From Plicaturopsis crispa FD-325 SS-3 (taxonomy: Eukaryota; Basidiomycota; Agaricomycetes; Amylocorticiales; Amylocorticiaceae): a stretch of DNA of 64,000 nucleotides. The notes under the pieces were generated by a model. It was not told the origin of the DNA and did not search any database. It saw only the letters and a list, made by a program, of their open reading frames with translations. Shown one piece after another: positions 52,636 to 63,684 of the stretch. The position numbers and the translations under genes are program-made. Each line of letters begins with the position of its first letter. Position 1 is the stretch's first letter. Location of the stretch: positions 55,726 through 119,725 of the forward strand of contig KN832556.1 in NCBI GenBank assembly GCA_000827205.1, in the 5' to 3' direction.

Positions 52636-55600
52636 ATGGACCATCCAACCAATGGCATCGACCTCGACATCCCCACTGCACTCCAGAAACTCACGAACGG
52701 AAACGGGCTTCACACGAATGGCATCGTCGCGAGCGCCACTAATGACTCGCCTGAAGCTACACTAGAAGAGCTCGAACGCGAACTCCCAGTCGTTCACGAT
52801 GGACAGGTCTTCTTGGGCGACCTTCTGTCGAGAGTAACCCAGGGTATCTATGCTGAACTATCCGAATTGGCAGATACGTGAGTGTTGTCTATATAGCAGA
52901 CGCCATGGGTTCATAACAGTGCCCCTTCAGAATGCCCAACATGTCCGACAGCGCACGAAAGCGGACGCTGGCGGACTGGGTAGTCAAAACGAAAAAGCAA
53001 GTCGTCAAATTGTACGCTGTGGCAAAATGGGCGCGAGATGCAGGCACCGTTCAGAAGTGCATGGTACGTCAGGTAGTAGCCTAAGACACGTTAAAACTAA
53101 CGCTTGCCCAGAACATCACCGCGTTCCTCATGAACCAGAACCAGCAGTTTGAAAATGCTATGATGGGCCTCAACGCGGTGAAGGACGGCCTGGATCCTGC
53201 TAGGTTCGTAAGGGGAAAGACGCATTACATGTTTTGCGCTGAGCACGAACAGGCTGCGCAACCACGACTTGCTTACGTCGCTTGATGTGTTGACGACAGG
53301 CTCGTACCGACGCTTGCCTTCGGGCATTAAGGTACCTCCCTCTATCAGCGCGCGCGCACCGCGTATACTCACAAAAACCACAGAAACTCATCGTTCCTGC
53401 GACGCCGCTGACGGATGCGGAGGTCGTCAAAACTTTGAGGGACATGGAAGACGTCATGCGATATCGTTTACGCATGGACGAAATCGTGCCCGTGGAAATG
53501 GCACACCATGAAATTGGTATCACACACGACCTCCTTGCATTCTAAGCAGTAGTAACTCCATTGAACAGCTGACGGCCGGGTTCATTTCTCCGTTCCCAAA
53601 CTCTTCGATGCGTCTTTGTGCCTCCGCGGCGCACAGAAAGGGGACGGTTGGTTCTTTGTACGCGCGACATTCCCAATCACGGTCGGTGGAGATCTCACCG
53701 GGATGCAAGGTGCGGAATATCAACGCCTTGTAATCCATCATGCTGACGCGCCTCAGAATTCCCTCGAGAGCCAACGGGGATTCTGAGACGCCACATCACG
53801 GACGAGGCGGACGCGCGTTTGGCGTTCTATCTCCCCCTCCCCGCAGACTATGTGCAGCCCCCAGGCGTGGAGATCCCTCCACGCCCCCAGCTACCCGACG
53901 GTGTCGTAGATACACCACTAGTTCGGGTGTTCAATTTTCTTCGTGGGTACATGCGTTCTAACAAACGCTCAATGCCTGATCCCCCCTTGCAGAGATGATG
54001 TCAATGTCATATCAGCTGGAGATCCTGTGGTACCAGGCGCAACGAATGCGTTCTTTGGGATGGGCTGATTATCTTACCATTGAAATGACTAATACGCGGA
54101 AAACGCTCACCGCGTCGTATTGGGTGTAAGCACCTCTGCAATATTTTTCTTGTTACTACAGTTGTTCATCCGTATTTTCAGTCGGCCACCCCTGCCACCT
54201 GGCCGTCCAGCTCCGCGGTCGTCACTCCCTCAGTTAGGGGGAACGCTTACAATAAGTATCGTAGAATCGCATTCTCCCCCACAAACAGGCGGTGGTCCTG
54301 CGCGCTCTCCGAAGGATCGTGTCATGGCAGAACTTCAACAGAAGGCCAAGTTAGGAGGACGTCGGCCTTCTGACGAGGTAGAAGGTTTGAAATTTGAGGT
54401 ACGGTGGGAGCCATCGAAGGGTGCACTCGGCGTCGCCGTGTCCCCAGCCGATGCAGTCATGGACCCGGCCACATTGTCGATCGTGAGTTTGCGATCCCGC
54501 TGCCGTGATTGGTATCTAATCGCCTATTCTAGAGCGTGGACTGTCTTGATTTTGAGGCACTGCTACGCAAAGTCATAGAGAGACATACAAAGTGCATATT
54601 AGCCATGTATCAATTCCAATTACAGCGTGGTCCGACAGCCGTGTTCTCTATTCCTGGGGAAGTCACTTTAGTTATTGATGGTCAGTTTTCCATTGTATTA
54701 AGACTGGAGGTAGTATATCTGATGCACTCGTTTTTCTGCAGGTGACGCGCCTACTCTCCGCGCACATTTATGCGCAGACGAAGTTGTGGTTATAACAATA
54801 GATCCTCGAACCGGACGTTTGAACCTTCGAGACACAGGCGACCTCGCTGCTGTAGGGCGTGGGCCACGCTTCGCCGCTATCTCGTATAAGTTGAACGACA
54901 ACCCGGAAATGCTTTTCGATGCTCTCAATAGATTACGGATACAAGTAATGGTTTCATTCACAGTGTTCTGCCTTTCTTTGTTGACCGGGTTTCTCTTTGG
55001 CAGACTATCACGGATCTCGCTGAGCAAAAGGCACAGTACCTTGGTTTACAGAGCTTCCGCGATCGCAATTTCGCAACGCGAGGTACGTGCCCTCCAAATT
55101 TCAAGTTTTGTCATGCGTATTGAAGGTATCATTGTAGAAATCGACAAACTCGGGCCGGACGTACGAGGAACACTCTTCATCCAGTTGTCTAGCTTCCCAA
55201 ATCACTACCTCGTGCTCGTCATCATGGACATGGAGTTTCGATATGCATTGATTTCCGTCACAGTTGCCTCGGACACGATGTTCGCGAACATGGTCATGGA
55301 GGATATTGGCTGGTTGGACGTTACTCGAATACATGGCGGCGAAGATGTCGTGGTCACTTCACACACTGATCATCCCGACTTGATACCTGGACAAAAGCGC
55401 AAGCGAGATCTGAATGACGACGCAGGGCGCAATGGATCGTATCGTGTCAAGTAAGTGCATCTGCCCTGCAAGATTTTGCCATTCATGTTTGCTGATCAAT
55501 TTTTATAGCTTCAACCTTGAGACCCAAGTCCTTAGGGAACTATATGCCTATTGCTGGTACGACTTTTAGAGCCACATACACGCTTGATTCGCATGTTCAC

Positions 55601-56862
55601 CTCTTTCCTTAGTGCACGAGTCGCGTATACGAAGGTTGAATCGCAGTTCAAAATGCGTGTCATTCCCTACACGCACGTCAATCCACCCGCCGGCGGACCA
55701 TTGCCATTAGACCTCGCTCACATTCAGTCATCGCTTTCCCGTTCCGTCCCCGCGCTATGCGTGAAATCCTCCGACATCCTGTCAGGTGCACCGGCCGCCG
55801 AGGCTGCGATGCCTAACATCCGTGTCATTCCACTGAACTGGTGGTCTGCGAAGAAGGCACAAGTCGTGACTTGCGTCAAGCTCAAGTATGTGCAGCAGCC
55901 GATGGGAAAGCGCGCAGGTACTAGCAACATCATACGGCCATCAAAACGAATCATATACGACGCATCCGAGGCTGTCGTTTCTTTCCTTTCGGAGAACGTG
56001 GACAACTGTGTCGACGAATTCTTGGAGGAGTGGGCGAAAGTATCGAAGATGGTTGTTATTGCTCGTGAAGGTGCGTTCCACCGTGATAAGTCACTTGTCT
56101 GACATTGACCAGCTCGCAGTCGCTCAAATGGCGAAGGACAAGATCTACCCCGACATACGGCTCCTCTCATTTGATTTGCAAACCGTTGAGTTCGCGTACG
56201 CGGAGGATTACACGGTCTCTATTACTTGTGTCGACCAGCTCTCCCCTTCTGGTGGATCATTTGACTTGCGATTTTCACGCTGCTCGGCTGATCCTCATGC
56301 ACGCCCTATCAAACCTAATCCTCACGCTAATGCTGAATCGTTCCTTCACGCTTTACTCCGGCATGGTCGTCTTGCTCCGTCACTTCACCGGCTGGTTGCC
56401 CTCCTTCGCGATACGTTGCCCATTGCTGTTGAGCTTGAGGACATACGCACGATTGGGGAAGGCGTAGATACATACACAAAAGCTGCGGGTTGGTATAGGG
56501 TGTTATATGGTGACCTCCGGTACGTATTCTCGTGCATCCCACTGTCAGCTCGCGTTAATCGATATGCCACAAGACACGCACTTGACTTCCGATTAATGAG
56601 CAACCAACGTGCTGCCATCCTCGACGGGTCGCATTCGCTCTTCCGCAGCACTGATGCGACGTCGCCGCCTTCCACTCTTGGTCTCCAGCCCATCCCCGGT
56701 TTTTCCGAGATTGTGCAATCCGCTTTGAAGGACCTCACCTCGCAGGGGGAACTCCGAGGGAACTTCGTACCCGTCGATGTCGGCGTAGTCTGCGAAGTGG
56801 GTGCCGTGCGCGTCATTGGAAGGGCTCTGCATGACCGTGTACTGAAACGACTCAAGGCTTGA
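52636..56862 (+). CDS. MED14: Mediator subunit MED14 (RGR1-like)
   Basis: About 4.2 kb from ATG 52636 (MDHPTNGIDLDIPTALQKLT) to TGA 56862, with about a dozen short introns. Recognisable conserved blocks: LEELERELPVVHDGQVFLGD, LSRVTQGIYAELSELADT, RTLADWVVKTKKQVVKLYAV, AKWARDAGTVQKCM, LMNQNQQFENAMMGLNAVKD, GLDPAR and LRNHDLLTSLDVLTTGSYRR, which together form the MED14 N-terminal domain. Downstream are LIVPATPLTDAEVVKTLRDM, EILWYQAQRMRSLGWADYL, ISYKLNDNPEMLFDALNRLR, LFIQLSSFPNHYLVLVIMDM and, near the end, FSEIVQSALKDLTSQGELRG with VCEVGAVRVIGRALHD. MED14 is the scaffold joining head, middle and tail of Mediator. A few internal junctions (about 53520-53580 and 54480-54540) are inferred from frame only. 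Divergent from the SCYL gene. Confidence 0.88.
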
Positions 56863-57820
56863 GGGAGCAAGGCAGACCCAGCGAGCAGAAATTGCTGTCT
56901 CAACGACGATAGGATTCTGTGACGGGGCTTGCGCGGGGACCGCTTTCAGCGGCGGCATGGGACGCCCCCACCTTCTTGTCCAGTGACGGACTACGCGAAC
57001 TCCAGCTTTCCATGCACGCAACCGCGCGGCACTTCCTCCGTCATCTGGCGCTCACGGGCTTCAATCTGTGACTAGCCACCTTATCCCCCACCTCGCGGAA
57101 TAGGTCAGCGACGATGTTAATGCTCTCAGGTATCAATGGGTTAGAGTTGAAATGTAAATGTTGCATGTTTTCGTATTAGGTATCCTGCATGTGTACTATA
57201 ATCTGTATTCACTTCGGCCGTATAACCGTCCAGCTCAGGTTGACCGCACGCTGCAATTCATACGCCACACGGCCGAAAAGGGCAGTCGTAGTAAACGTTG
57301 ATGTCGCTGCCCGGTGCGGGTTGCGCACCCTCACGCCCTGCTTTCGACAATTGCTGCATTGCAACATGGTGCCCCTTCTTCCCACCGGTTTCAATCAAGT
57401 ACTTCGCTGCGCAGCGTACACAATATCAACGTGCCAAGTCTGTCCTCGCATCGGCTCTGGCTGCAGCTGTGGCAGATGATACCATCAGCGGTTGCTCTCG
57501 CCTTCTCTCAGCCTGACTGGATCAAGTTGCTTCAATGTTAAAGGTGCGTTCTGACATCTACTTTGCATCTAATCTACTCAACACTCATACTCAATAAGTA
57601 CACTTCTTCTGAATTGATGTACATCAAATTCACTAAAATTTCTCAGCAATGGCATGTTATAGTACTCCCCGCTTAAAGAAGTTGGGATTTGAGCGGTCGC
57701 TCACCTGTCGACGACGAGGATCCTTACGATTGCTGTGTCCATCCTTGATGGACGCGCATGCTCAGTGCTCAAGTGCTCTATAGGCTCGTGCATGCAATGC
57801 AGCCTAGATGGGCTCAACGG
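56863..57820. other. Intergenic, possible coding remnants
   Basis: Between 57180 and 57540 the plus strand can be read as short open pieces (for example YSLRPYNRPAQVDRTLQFIR and later FAAQRTQYQRAKSVLASAL), but they do not join into a gene and match nothing I know. The rest is A+T-richer and featureless. Confidence 0.35.
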
Positions 57821-57827
57821 TATAAAA
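57821..57827 (+). promoter_or_regulatory. TATA box of thaumatin-like gene
   Basis: TATAAAA followed by CCT, 76 bases before the start codon at 57903. It is the same decamer found at the secreted-protein pair. Confidence 0.7.
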
Positions 57828-57902
57828 CCTCGCCCCCCTTGTATGCCATCTTCACACTCTGCAGCTCGGTCTCCTCCCATTCTTCTAACGTCATCGACCA
57901 AC

Positions 57903-58803
57903 ATGTCTCTCTACAAAATTGCCACCTCCATGCTCCTTGTTGCCAGCCTCGCAGTTGGACAGGTCGGAGCTGAGTCGCACACGGTCTCTTTCGTCAACAA
58001 GTCAGCCAATTTCGCTGCATTGTTCCCCTACATTTACTGAACATCGCTCATGCAGCTGTGGAACGGGAACGGTACATCAAGCAGATATCTCATTACTGCT
58101 GGCCTTTCTGACACAGGAGTTTCACCATATTAGCCTCTGCTGAAGGCCAATCAAGTCACATTGTCCTCAGGAACCGCGGACTACGTCTCCAATGGGCCTC
58201 TCTCAGCGGCTATCGCGTAAGTCTATTCTATCGCATATGAATGTGCATTAATCTCATGCATTTTTTTTACCGCTTCCTAGGTATTTGGACACCGGTTGGT
58301 ACTCTCATAGATGTGGACCACCAAGCTTGTCTCATCGCGATTTTGCATAGGCTGTGGGGAGAACGGACAAGGATGTGTTACTGTAGAGACAACGTTGATT
58401 AACCCCACCTCGCCCGGGGCGGGCTCTAGCACCGACATCTCCTTGATTTCTCCGTTAGTCCTCTCCCCCGATTTATACGCTCAAATACTGATTATCCCTT
58501 TCTTTCCGCACCAGCCTTGCGTTCAACGTCGCGATTTCTTTCGCGTACAAGGATGGCTGTACCAACGGGGCATCCTGTGAGCGCTAATACACATCTAGTC
58601 TCGCTTCTTCAGTTCACTGAACCCGGTCCGCGATAATCTCTAGGCACGTCGGCGGACTGTCCTGACGCGTTCCACTCCACGACGGATTATTCGGCGCTTC
58701 GTCAATGCGAGGCCGACAATGTAAGCTGCCATATGCATGGCTGATGCCGTCCTTTGTTGAAAATCATCTTCAACAGGCCGGCCTTGTGGTTACGTTCTGT
58801 TAA
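57903..58803 (+). CDS. Thaumatin-like secreted protein (fungal glycopeptide type)
   Basis: Eight exons (57903-58000, 58056-58071, 58134-58216, 58281-58294, 58351-58453, 58515-58576, 58644-58720, 58777-58803) give 159 residues; all phases fit. A signal peptide (MSLYKIATSMLLVASLAVGQ, cleavage near VGAES) is followed by HTVSFVNKCGTGTP, the usual start of thaumatin-type beta-sandwiches. Further blocks are SSGTADYVSNGPLSAAIAYL, DTGCGENGQGCVTVETTL, SPGAGSSTDISLISPLAFNV, ISFAYKDGCTNGASC, CPDAFHSTTDYSALRQCEAD and LVVTFC. Cysteines are placed as in small thaumatin-like proteins that I recall from Agaricomycetes, where they are extracellular and often abundant; enzymatic activity is not established for this short form. 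Two exons are only 16 and 14 bases long. Confidence 0.8.
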
Positions 58804-59117
58804 TCGATCCCCGAGCGAGTACCTGCGAGTACCTTATCACTGATCGCTATTTTATTTTTATTCGGGCATCGGGCACAGTATTTTATTCCGTTGGTCATGG
58901 ATAGGTAGGTGGTCACACGGCAACTTCTCGTCGTTCGCAAAGTCGTTACAGGGCCTTGTATATTGAATGACAGTCTTGAGCGAGGCCACTGTATCATACT
59001 ATGTCACTTCGCTAAGGCCGATGAACGCCAGCAATGTTTCAAAAATACTGTATCGCTTGTAAGGGTGCGTACTTTACAACTATTCCTGATAGCCTTCCGT
59101 TGCAGGATGAATCGAAT
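58804..59117. other. Intergenic between convergent genes
   Basis: No feature recognised in these 314 bases. Confidence 0.5.
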
Positions 59118-59742
59118 TCATGAAACCATACCAGCTAGAGACACTCCATCTCCAAGCGTATGATAGAGCCTATGTACAACAGCCTCGATCTTGAGGCCAA
59201 GACGTGCGTAAAATTGACGGGCGGCAATGTTGGACGACGGCGTACATGCCGCGAGCATGATTCCTTGGGATTCGCCCTTGGAATCTGCAAACATCCCGAC
59301 GCGCATCTGTGCCTCTTGGATGACAGCGCCTACGAGGAGACCAGCTAGGCCCTGTCTACGATACGTAGGGTCTACGCCCAACGTCAAAATCTCGATGCGC
59401 GGTTCGCTGCCCGAATAGCTGCGGTGCGTTATCGCTGCGGTGATAAATGCTAAAACGGGTGGGCGGTGCGGATGGCATGGGTATCGAGGTTGGGAGTGGG
59501 ATATCAAGAGGCAAACGCGGTCGGAGTGGTATAAAAATTGGCGGAAGAACGACGCGGGGTATGTCTGGGGAAGGACTTTCGACTGCGGAGACCGGATTGG
59601 TGGGGAACACGTTAGCTGTGTCGTTCAGGGCACATGCATGAGCGAACAAACGGACGTGCAACTCGCGAACTTTCGGTATGTCGGCCGAAGTCAGCGATCT
59701 GGGCAGTATAGGACAGTCGACAGAGCTGGTCGAGGGTAGCAT
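59118..59742 (-). CDS. GNAT N-acetyltransferase (NAA50/NAA60-like)
   Basis: Two exons (59656-59742 and 59118-59582) give 183 residues. Exon 1 ends SLTSADIPKVRELH and joins across a GTCCGT...CAG intron to SKVLPQTYPASFFRQFLYHS, the beta1-alpha1-alpha2 part typical of NAA50/NAA60-type enzymes. The acetyl-CoA loop is seen in ILTLGVDPTYRRQGLAGLLV (R-x-x-G-x-A). The later strand and helix are CTPSSNIAARQFYARLGLKI, with the usual N-x-x-A-x-x-F-Y in motif B. Such enzymes acetylate protein N-termini or lysines; the exact target is open. The loop between the first strands (HSQPRYPCHPHRPPVLAFIT) is longer and richer in His/Pro than normal. The C-terminus is short and could continue through an unseen intron. 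Confidence 0.8.
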
Positions 59743-60591
59743 GGTCTGGCCTGCGCTCTATCCCTAGACTCACCGCATATTTATCTGGGCACGGAGTAAC
59801 ACGCTCAGCTGCTTAGCGGGGAGCCGTGTCCGACAGCGGCCCGCTGAAGATTCGTCGTGAGGACCGTGAACGCGATTCCCGGATTGTCCTTCGTTTGGAG
59901 TTCACTGGGAACACCGCTGTGAAGAATATTAACCACTGGTCGTGAAGATCGTGTAGGACTTATCGGAGAAACAGCGAGTTCGCATGCTCGAAATAGCAGG
60001 AGAAAGGCGCAAGGCAGCCATGTGATATGGAACATCTTGGCCTACATTGCCTCCTCGAACGCCACAAACACGGTAGTCTGACAGACCTGACTCGATAGAC
60101 CGTGACAGTGCGCCCTGTCGGTCCATTTCCTGTTTTCGGTGTGCCGCTATAGACCTTGTCGGAGCAGACCGGTGAGTGTTCAAAGTGAGCGTGATAACAT
60201 ACCATTTATGCTTAACGCCATTGGCCGATGGGGCTCCAAACCCCAGATTCTCGGGGGATTATGGGATGTCTATGTCTAGGTGGCTGGCTGCTATAAAGCC
60301 AGCTGTCAGGGCCCCATTTCCAGCGAGTTTTCGTCTTTATTCTGCATCGCATACCCGGTCGTCTTCCAGATACCTGTCGTCGTCGTCGCATCCAACAGTG
60401 AGTAGCGATTTTGAAGAAATGTTCTGTGTTCACGACGACCATGTCATTATTCCCACGGGTCTTTACCCCGCAATCTGCATAAACATCTCTACCACAGCGC
60501 TTTCGCTCCAACCACATCCTTTCCGCTTGCTTTCCGCCTGCCTGGCAGCTTACTTTTTTTTCTTGAATTTCTGTGACAGCAACAGCCCGCC
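59743..60591. promoter_or_regulatory. Intergenic region upstream of PEPCK
   Basis: Divergent region between the acetyltransferase and PEPCK. A TATA-like TATAAAG lies at 60292-60298, 294 bases before the PEPCK start, leaving a long leader that ends in pyrimidine-rich sequence (60545-60570). No separate gene recognised. Confidence 0.5.
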
Positions 60592-62561
60592 ATGACTCTC
60601 CACCGCACCCCCTACGTGACGCCCCATATCCTGCACAAGCACTATGCTCAGTCTGCAGACACTGAGTCCTACGGGAACTGTAAGTGTTTCAGATATGTCT
60701 GATCTTCAAATCGGTGCGCTGAGCGCAGACACAGTGATCGGACAAGACCTCGAGTATTTCTCGCAGGCCGGTTTCGACATGGACAAGATCCAGTTGAACC
60801 GCAATGCACCCGTCGCTCAACTCTACGAGGACGCGATCCGAAATGAGGGTGCCATAATCTCCTCGTCCGGTGCTCTCATCAATTTTTCCGGCAAGAAGAC
60901 TGGTCGCAGCCCCAAGGACAAGCGTATTGTCTACGAGGAGACCAGCAAGGACGACATCTGGTGGGGCTCCGTAAACATCAAGATGGACGAACGTGAGTCC
61001 TTCAAAATTATCCAATGGACCGCCGATCTCACTCGCTCCTCTTGCAGATACGTTCGAAATCAACCGCGAGCGTGCCATCGATTACTTGAACACTCGCGAT
61101 AACGTCTACGTTTTCGACGGCTTTGCGGGGGTATGTTTCGCCACCATAACATGTATATTGACTTGTGACACTGACATCATCTCACAGTGGGATCCCAAGT
61201 ACCGTATCAAGGTCCGGGTGATCTGCGCACGAGCCTACCATGCCCTATTCATGGTAAGATCCGCTGCACTCCATCTCACGTGAATTGAATCCAACCGGGC
61301 CGCTCGTAGAACAACATGCTCATCCGACCAACGGAGGAGGAACTTGCCAACTTCGGCGATCCCGACTTCATCATTTACAACGCCGGCCAGTTCCCTGCGA
61401 ATCGCTTCACAAAGGGCATGAGCTCCACCACATCCGTAGAGATCAACTTCAAGCGCATGGAGATGGTTATCCTCGGCACCGAATACGCCGGTGAGATGAA
61501 GAAAGGTGTCTTCTCCGTCATGCACTACCTCCAGCCCGTCAAGTTTGGCCAACTGTCGCTCCACTCCTCCGCGAATGTCGGCATTGAGAACAACGACGTC
61601 ACACTCTTCTTCGGTCTCTCCGGCACGGGCAAGACGACGCTCTCCGCTGACCCCAATCGCCTACTCATCGGCGACGACGAGCACGTGTGGTCGGACACTG
61701 GTGTCTTCAACATTGAGGGCGGCTGTTACGCCAAGTGCATCAACCTCTCCGCCGAGAAGGAGCCCGAAATCTTCAACGCCATTAGGTTTGGCTCGATCCT
61801 CGAGAACGTCGTGTACAACCCGCTCACGCGTGCGCCGGACTACGACGATGTTGGCATCACTGAGAACACGCGCTGCGCGTACCCGATCGAGTACATCCCG
61901 AACGCGAAGATTCCTTGCGTCGTCGACCGTCAGCCGAGCAACATCATCATGCTCACCTGCGATGCCTTCGGTGTGCTACCACCCGTCAGCCGACTCACCC
62001 CTGAGCAGGCCAGCTACCACTTCCTCGCCGGTTACACCTCGTACGTCTGCTTTCATTTTTATCCACCGTCACAACTCACTAAACTCTTCTAGGAAAACTC
62101 CTGGTACGGAGGATGGCGTCCTGGAGCCTATCCCGACGTTCTCGACATGTTACTCCGCGCCATTCATCGTGCTGCACCCCGGGCGCTACGCAGAGATGCT
62201 CGCGGAGCGCATGTCGAAGCACCAGGTCGACTGCTGGCTGATCAACACCGGCTGGACGGGCGGCAAGTTCGGCTCGGGCAAGCGCTGCCCGCTCAAGTAC
62301 ACGCGCCGCATCGTCGACGCCGTGCACTCCGGCGAGCTCGCCAAGGCCGAGTTCGAGACATTCGGCACGTTCGGGCTGTCGATCCCTACCGCTATCGAGG
62401 GCGTCCCGCGCGACCTGCTCAACCCGCGCCTCGCGTGGGCCGACAAGGAGGCGTTCGAGCGCGAGGTCCGGAAGCTCGCGGGCATGTTCCAGAAGGCCTT
62501 CGCCCTGTACGAGAAGGATGTCGAGGACAAGGTGCGGTTGGCGGGGCCCCAACTCAACTAA
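60592..62561 (+). CDS. PCK1: Phosphoenolpyruvate carboxykinase (ATP)
   Basis: Six exons (60592-60679, 60729-60992, 61048-61130, 61188-61253, 61310-62040, 62093-62561) give 566 residues. Signatures of the ATP-dependent class: [20 protein letters not shown] followed by [70 protein letters not shown]; the P-loop [20 protein letters not shown]; the metal-binding [20 protein letters not shown]; and [20 protein letters not shown] near the C-terminus. It converts oxaloacetate and ATP to phosphoenolpyruvate, CO2 and ADP in the cytosol, the key step of gluconeogenesis when fungi grow on acetate, ethanol or lipids. It is usually glucose-repressed, but no specific site was identified. The long head [20 protein letters not shown] is variable in the family. 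Confidence 0.96.
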
Positions 62562-63087
62562 GGTCGATGTCTCGGTTAGGATGCAGAAGTAACAAGGACA
62601 CTACTATGTAACGAGTATTCAAAATAACACGGAGAGTCTATGTATACTACCGCTTTACTATCCTACCTGTTCTTTCAAACGCATCGTACGCATGTGCAAA
62701 ATAAGTGCTGTACATGTCCTAAGGCCCTACCGTTTATGTTGTGAGCTTGGCCCGAGGCTGGAAAGATAGTCAGTGTGAGGTGAAGAGGTCCGTGCGCTAT
62801 ATTACGTAACCTCTCGAAAATTTGTATATAAGGCTTGCCCCCCTTGGACCTTCCTGTTTCTTTAGAACATACTCAGGTATGCGTCCAGCGTATTCTGCTC
62901 CCATCTCCACCTCACTGACTTCTTTCTCTGCGTTTTCAGCTAGGATCTATTTTATAGAAACTAACTCTGTTTCGCATGTTTACACATGCCGCATCCTTCA
63001 AATCCACTCGATGACCTTCGCGCCCGCTCGTTTAACCGAGAACATGTCCACCCCCGAGGTGGACTCGATGAAGTTTGGTTTGTCCTT

Positions 63088-63115
63088 TCGTCGTCACCGT
63101 TCGCGGTGGCGATGA
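63088..63115 (+). other. 12-bp hairpin with TTCG loop
   Basis: TCGTCGTCACCG pairs with CGGTGGCGATGA around a TTCG loop, with two G-T pairs. The hairpin overlaps the stop codon of the 34-codon ORF. A T-run typical of a terminator is absent. Confidence 0.6.
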
Positions 63116-63632
63116 GGACAAGCCAGCGAGTCGGGCGTCTGTCTGATGGATTCTTTCTTTTTCCCGTTTTGCCTTTATTTTGGTATGCATGTCGCGCTCG
63201 AGTGGTTCGTCGTTATTGCACACGTTTTGGGCGTTCGTTCGGTGCTGCAATGGAATCCGTATTTGCTCAATGTTTGCCCTTCGGGACTGTCTATGCTTGT
63301 AAAGTTTCATGACAGCTTCGTCACAGGTGTAAGAGAAAATTGTGCGTTTGTGATTTGTGGCGTTTGAACGTCCCACTTGCAGCGCGGGCGTATGACGTCG
63401 ATCCCGCCATGTAGGAGTCTCCCAGTAAGCACCTTTGCTGTAATGTGTGTTGTGAGCGTTGACTGCAGCTCGGCCGTAAGTAGTGGCCTGTGGACTGTGT
63501 TTCTTCCCGGACAGCGTTCGCTCACTGCCACCTGAGAGAGCGAGCTATCATCTTTAGTGCCTGTGCGACAGTGCACCGAGTTGTGCGCTCGTTCCCGCCC
63601 CGGTCGACCGTAGGTGCGTGCTAGGTTCGGAA

Positions 63633-63684
63633 CAAGCCCCTGCTCCGCGCCGGCGGGCCGGCGAACCTTCGCAGAAGGGGCTTG
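63633..63684 (+). other. Nested GC-rich hairpin
   Basis: The outer stem CAAGCCCC pairs with GGGGCTTG, and TGC with GCA across a 3-base bulge. The inner stem CGCCGG pairs with CCGGCG around CGGG. A competing pairing of AGGTTCG (about 63623-63629) with CGAACCT (63662-63668) is also possible. Confidence 0.6.

Noticed and set aside
62079-62557. Antisense and alternate-frame ORFs over the last PEPCK exon
   Set aside because: Created by strong G/C third-position bias; PEPCK frame is unambiguous.
63146-63367. 73-codon ORF starting MDSFFFPFCLYFG, considered as a pheromone precursor
   Set aside because: No C-terminal CaaX box and no receptor gene nearby.
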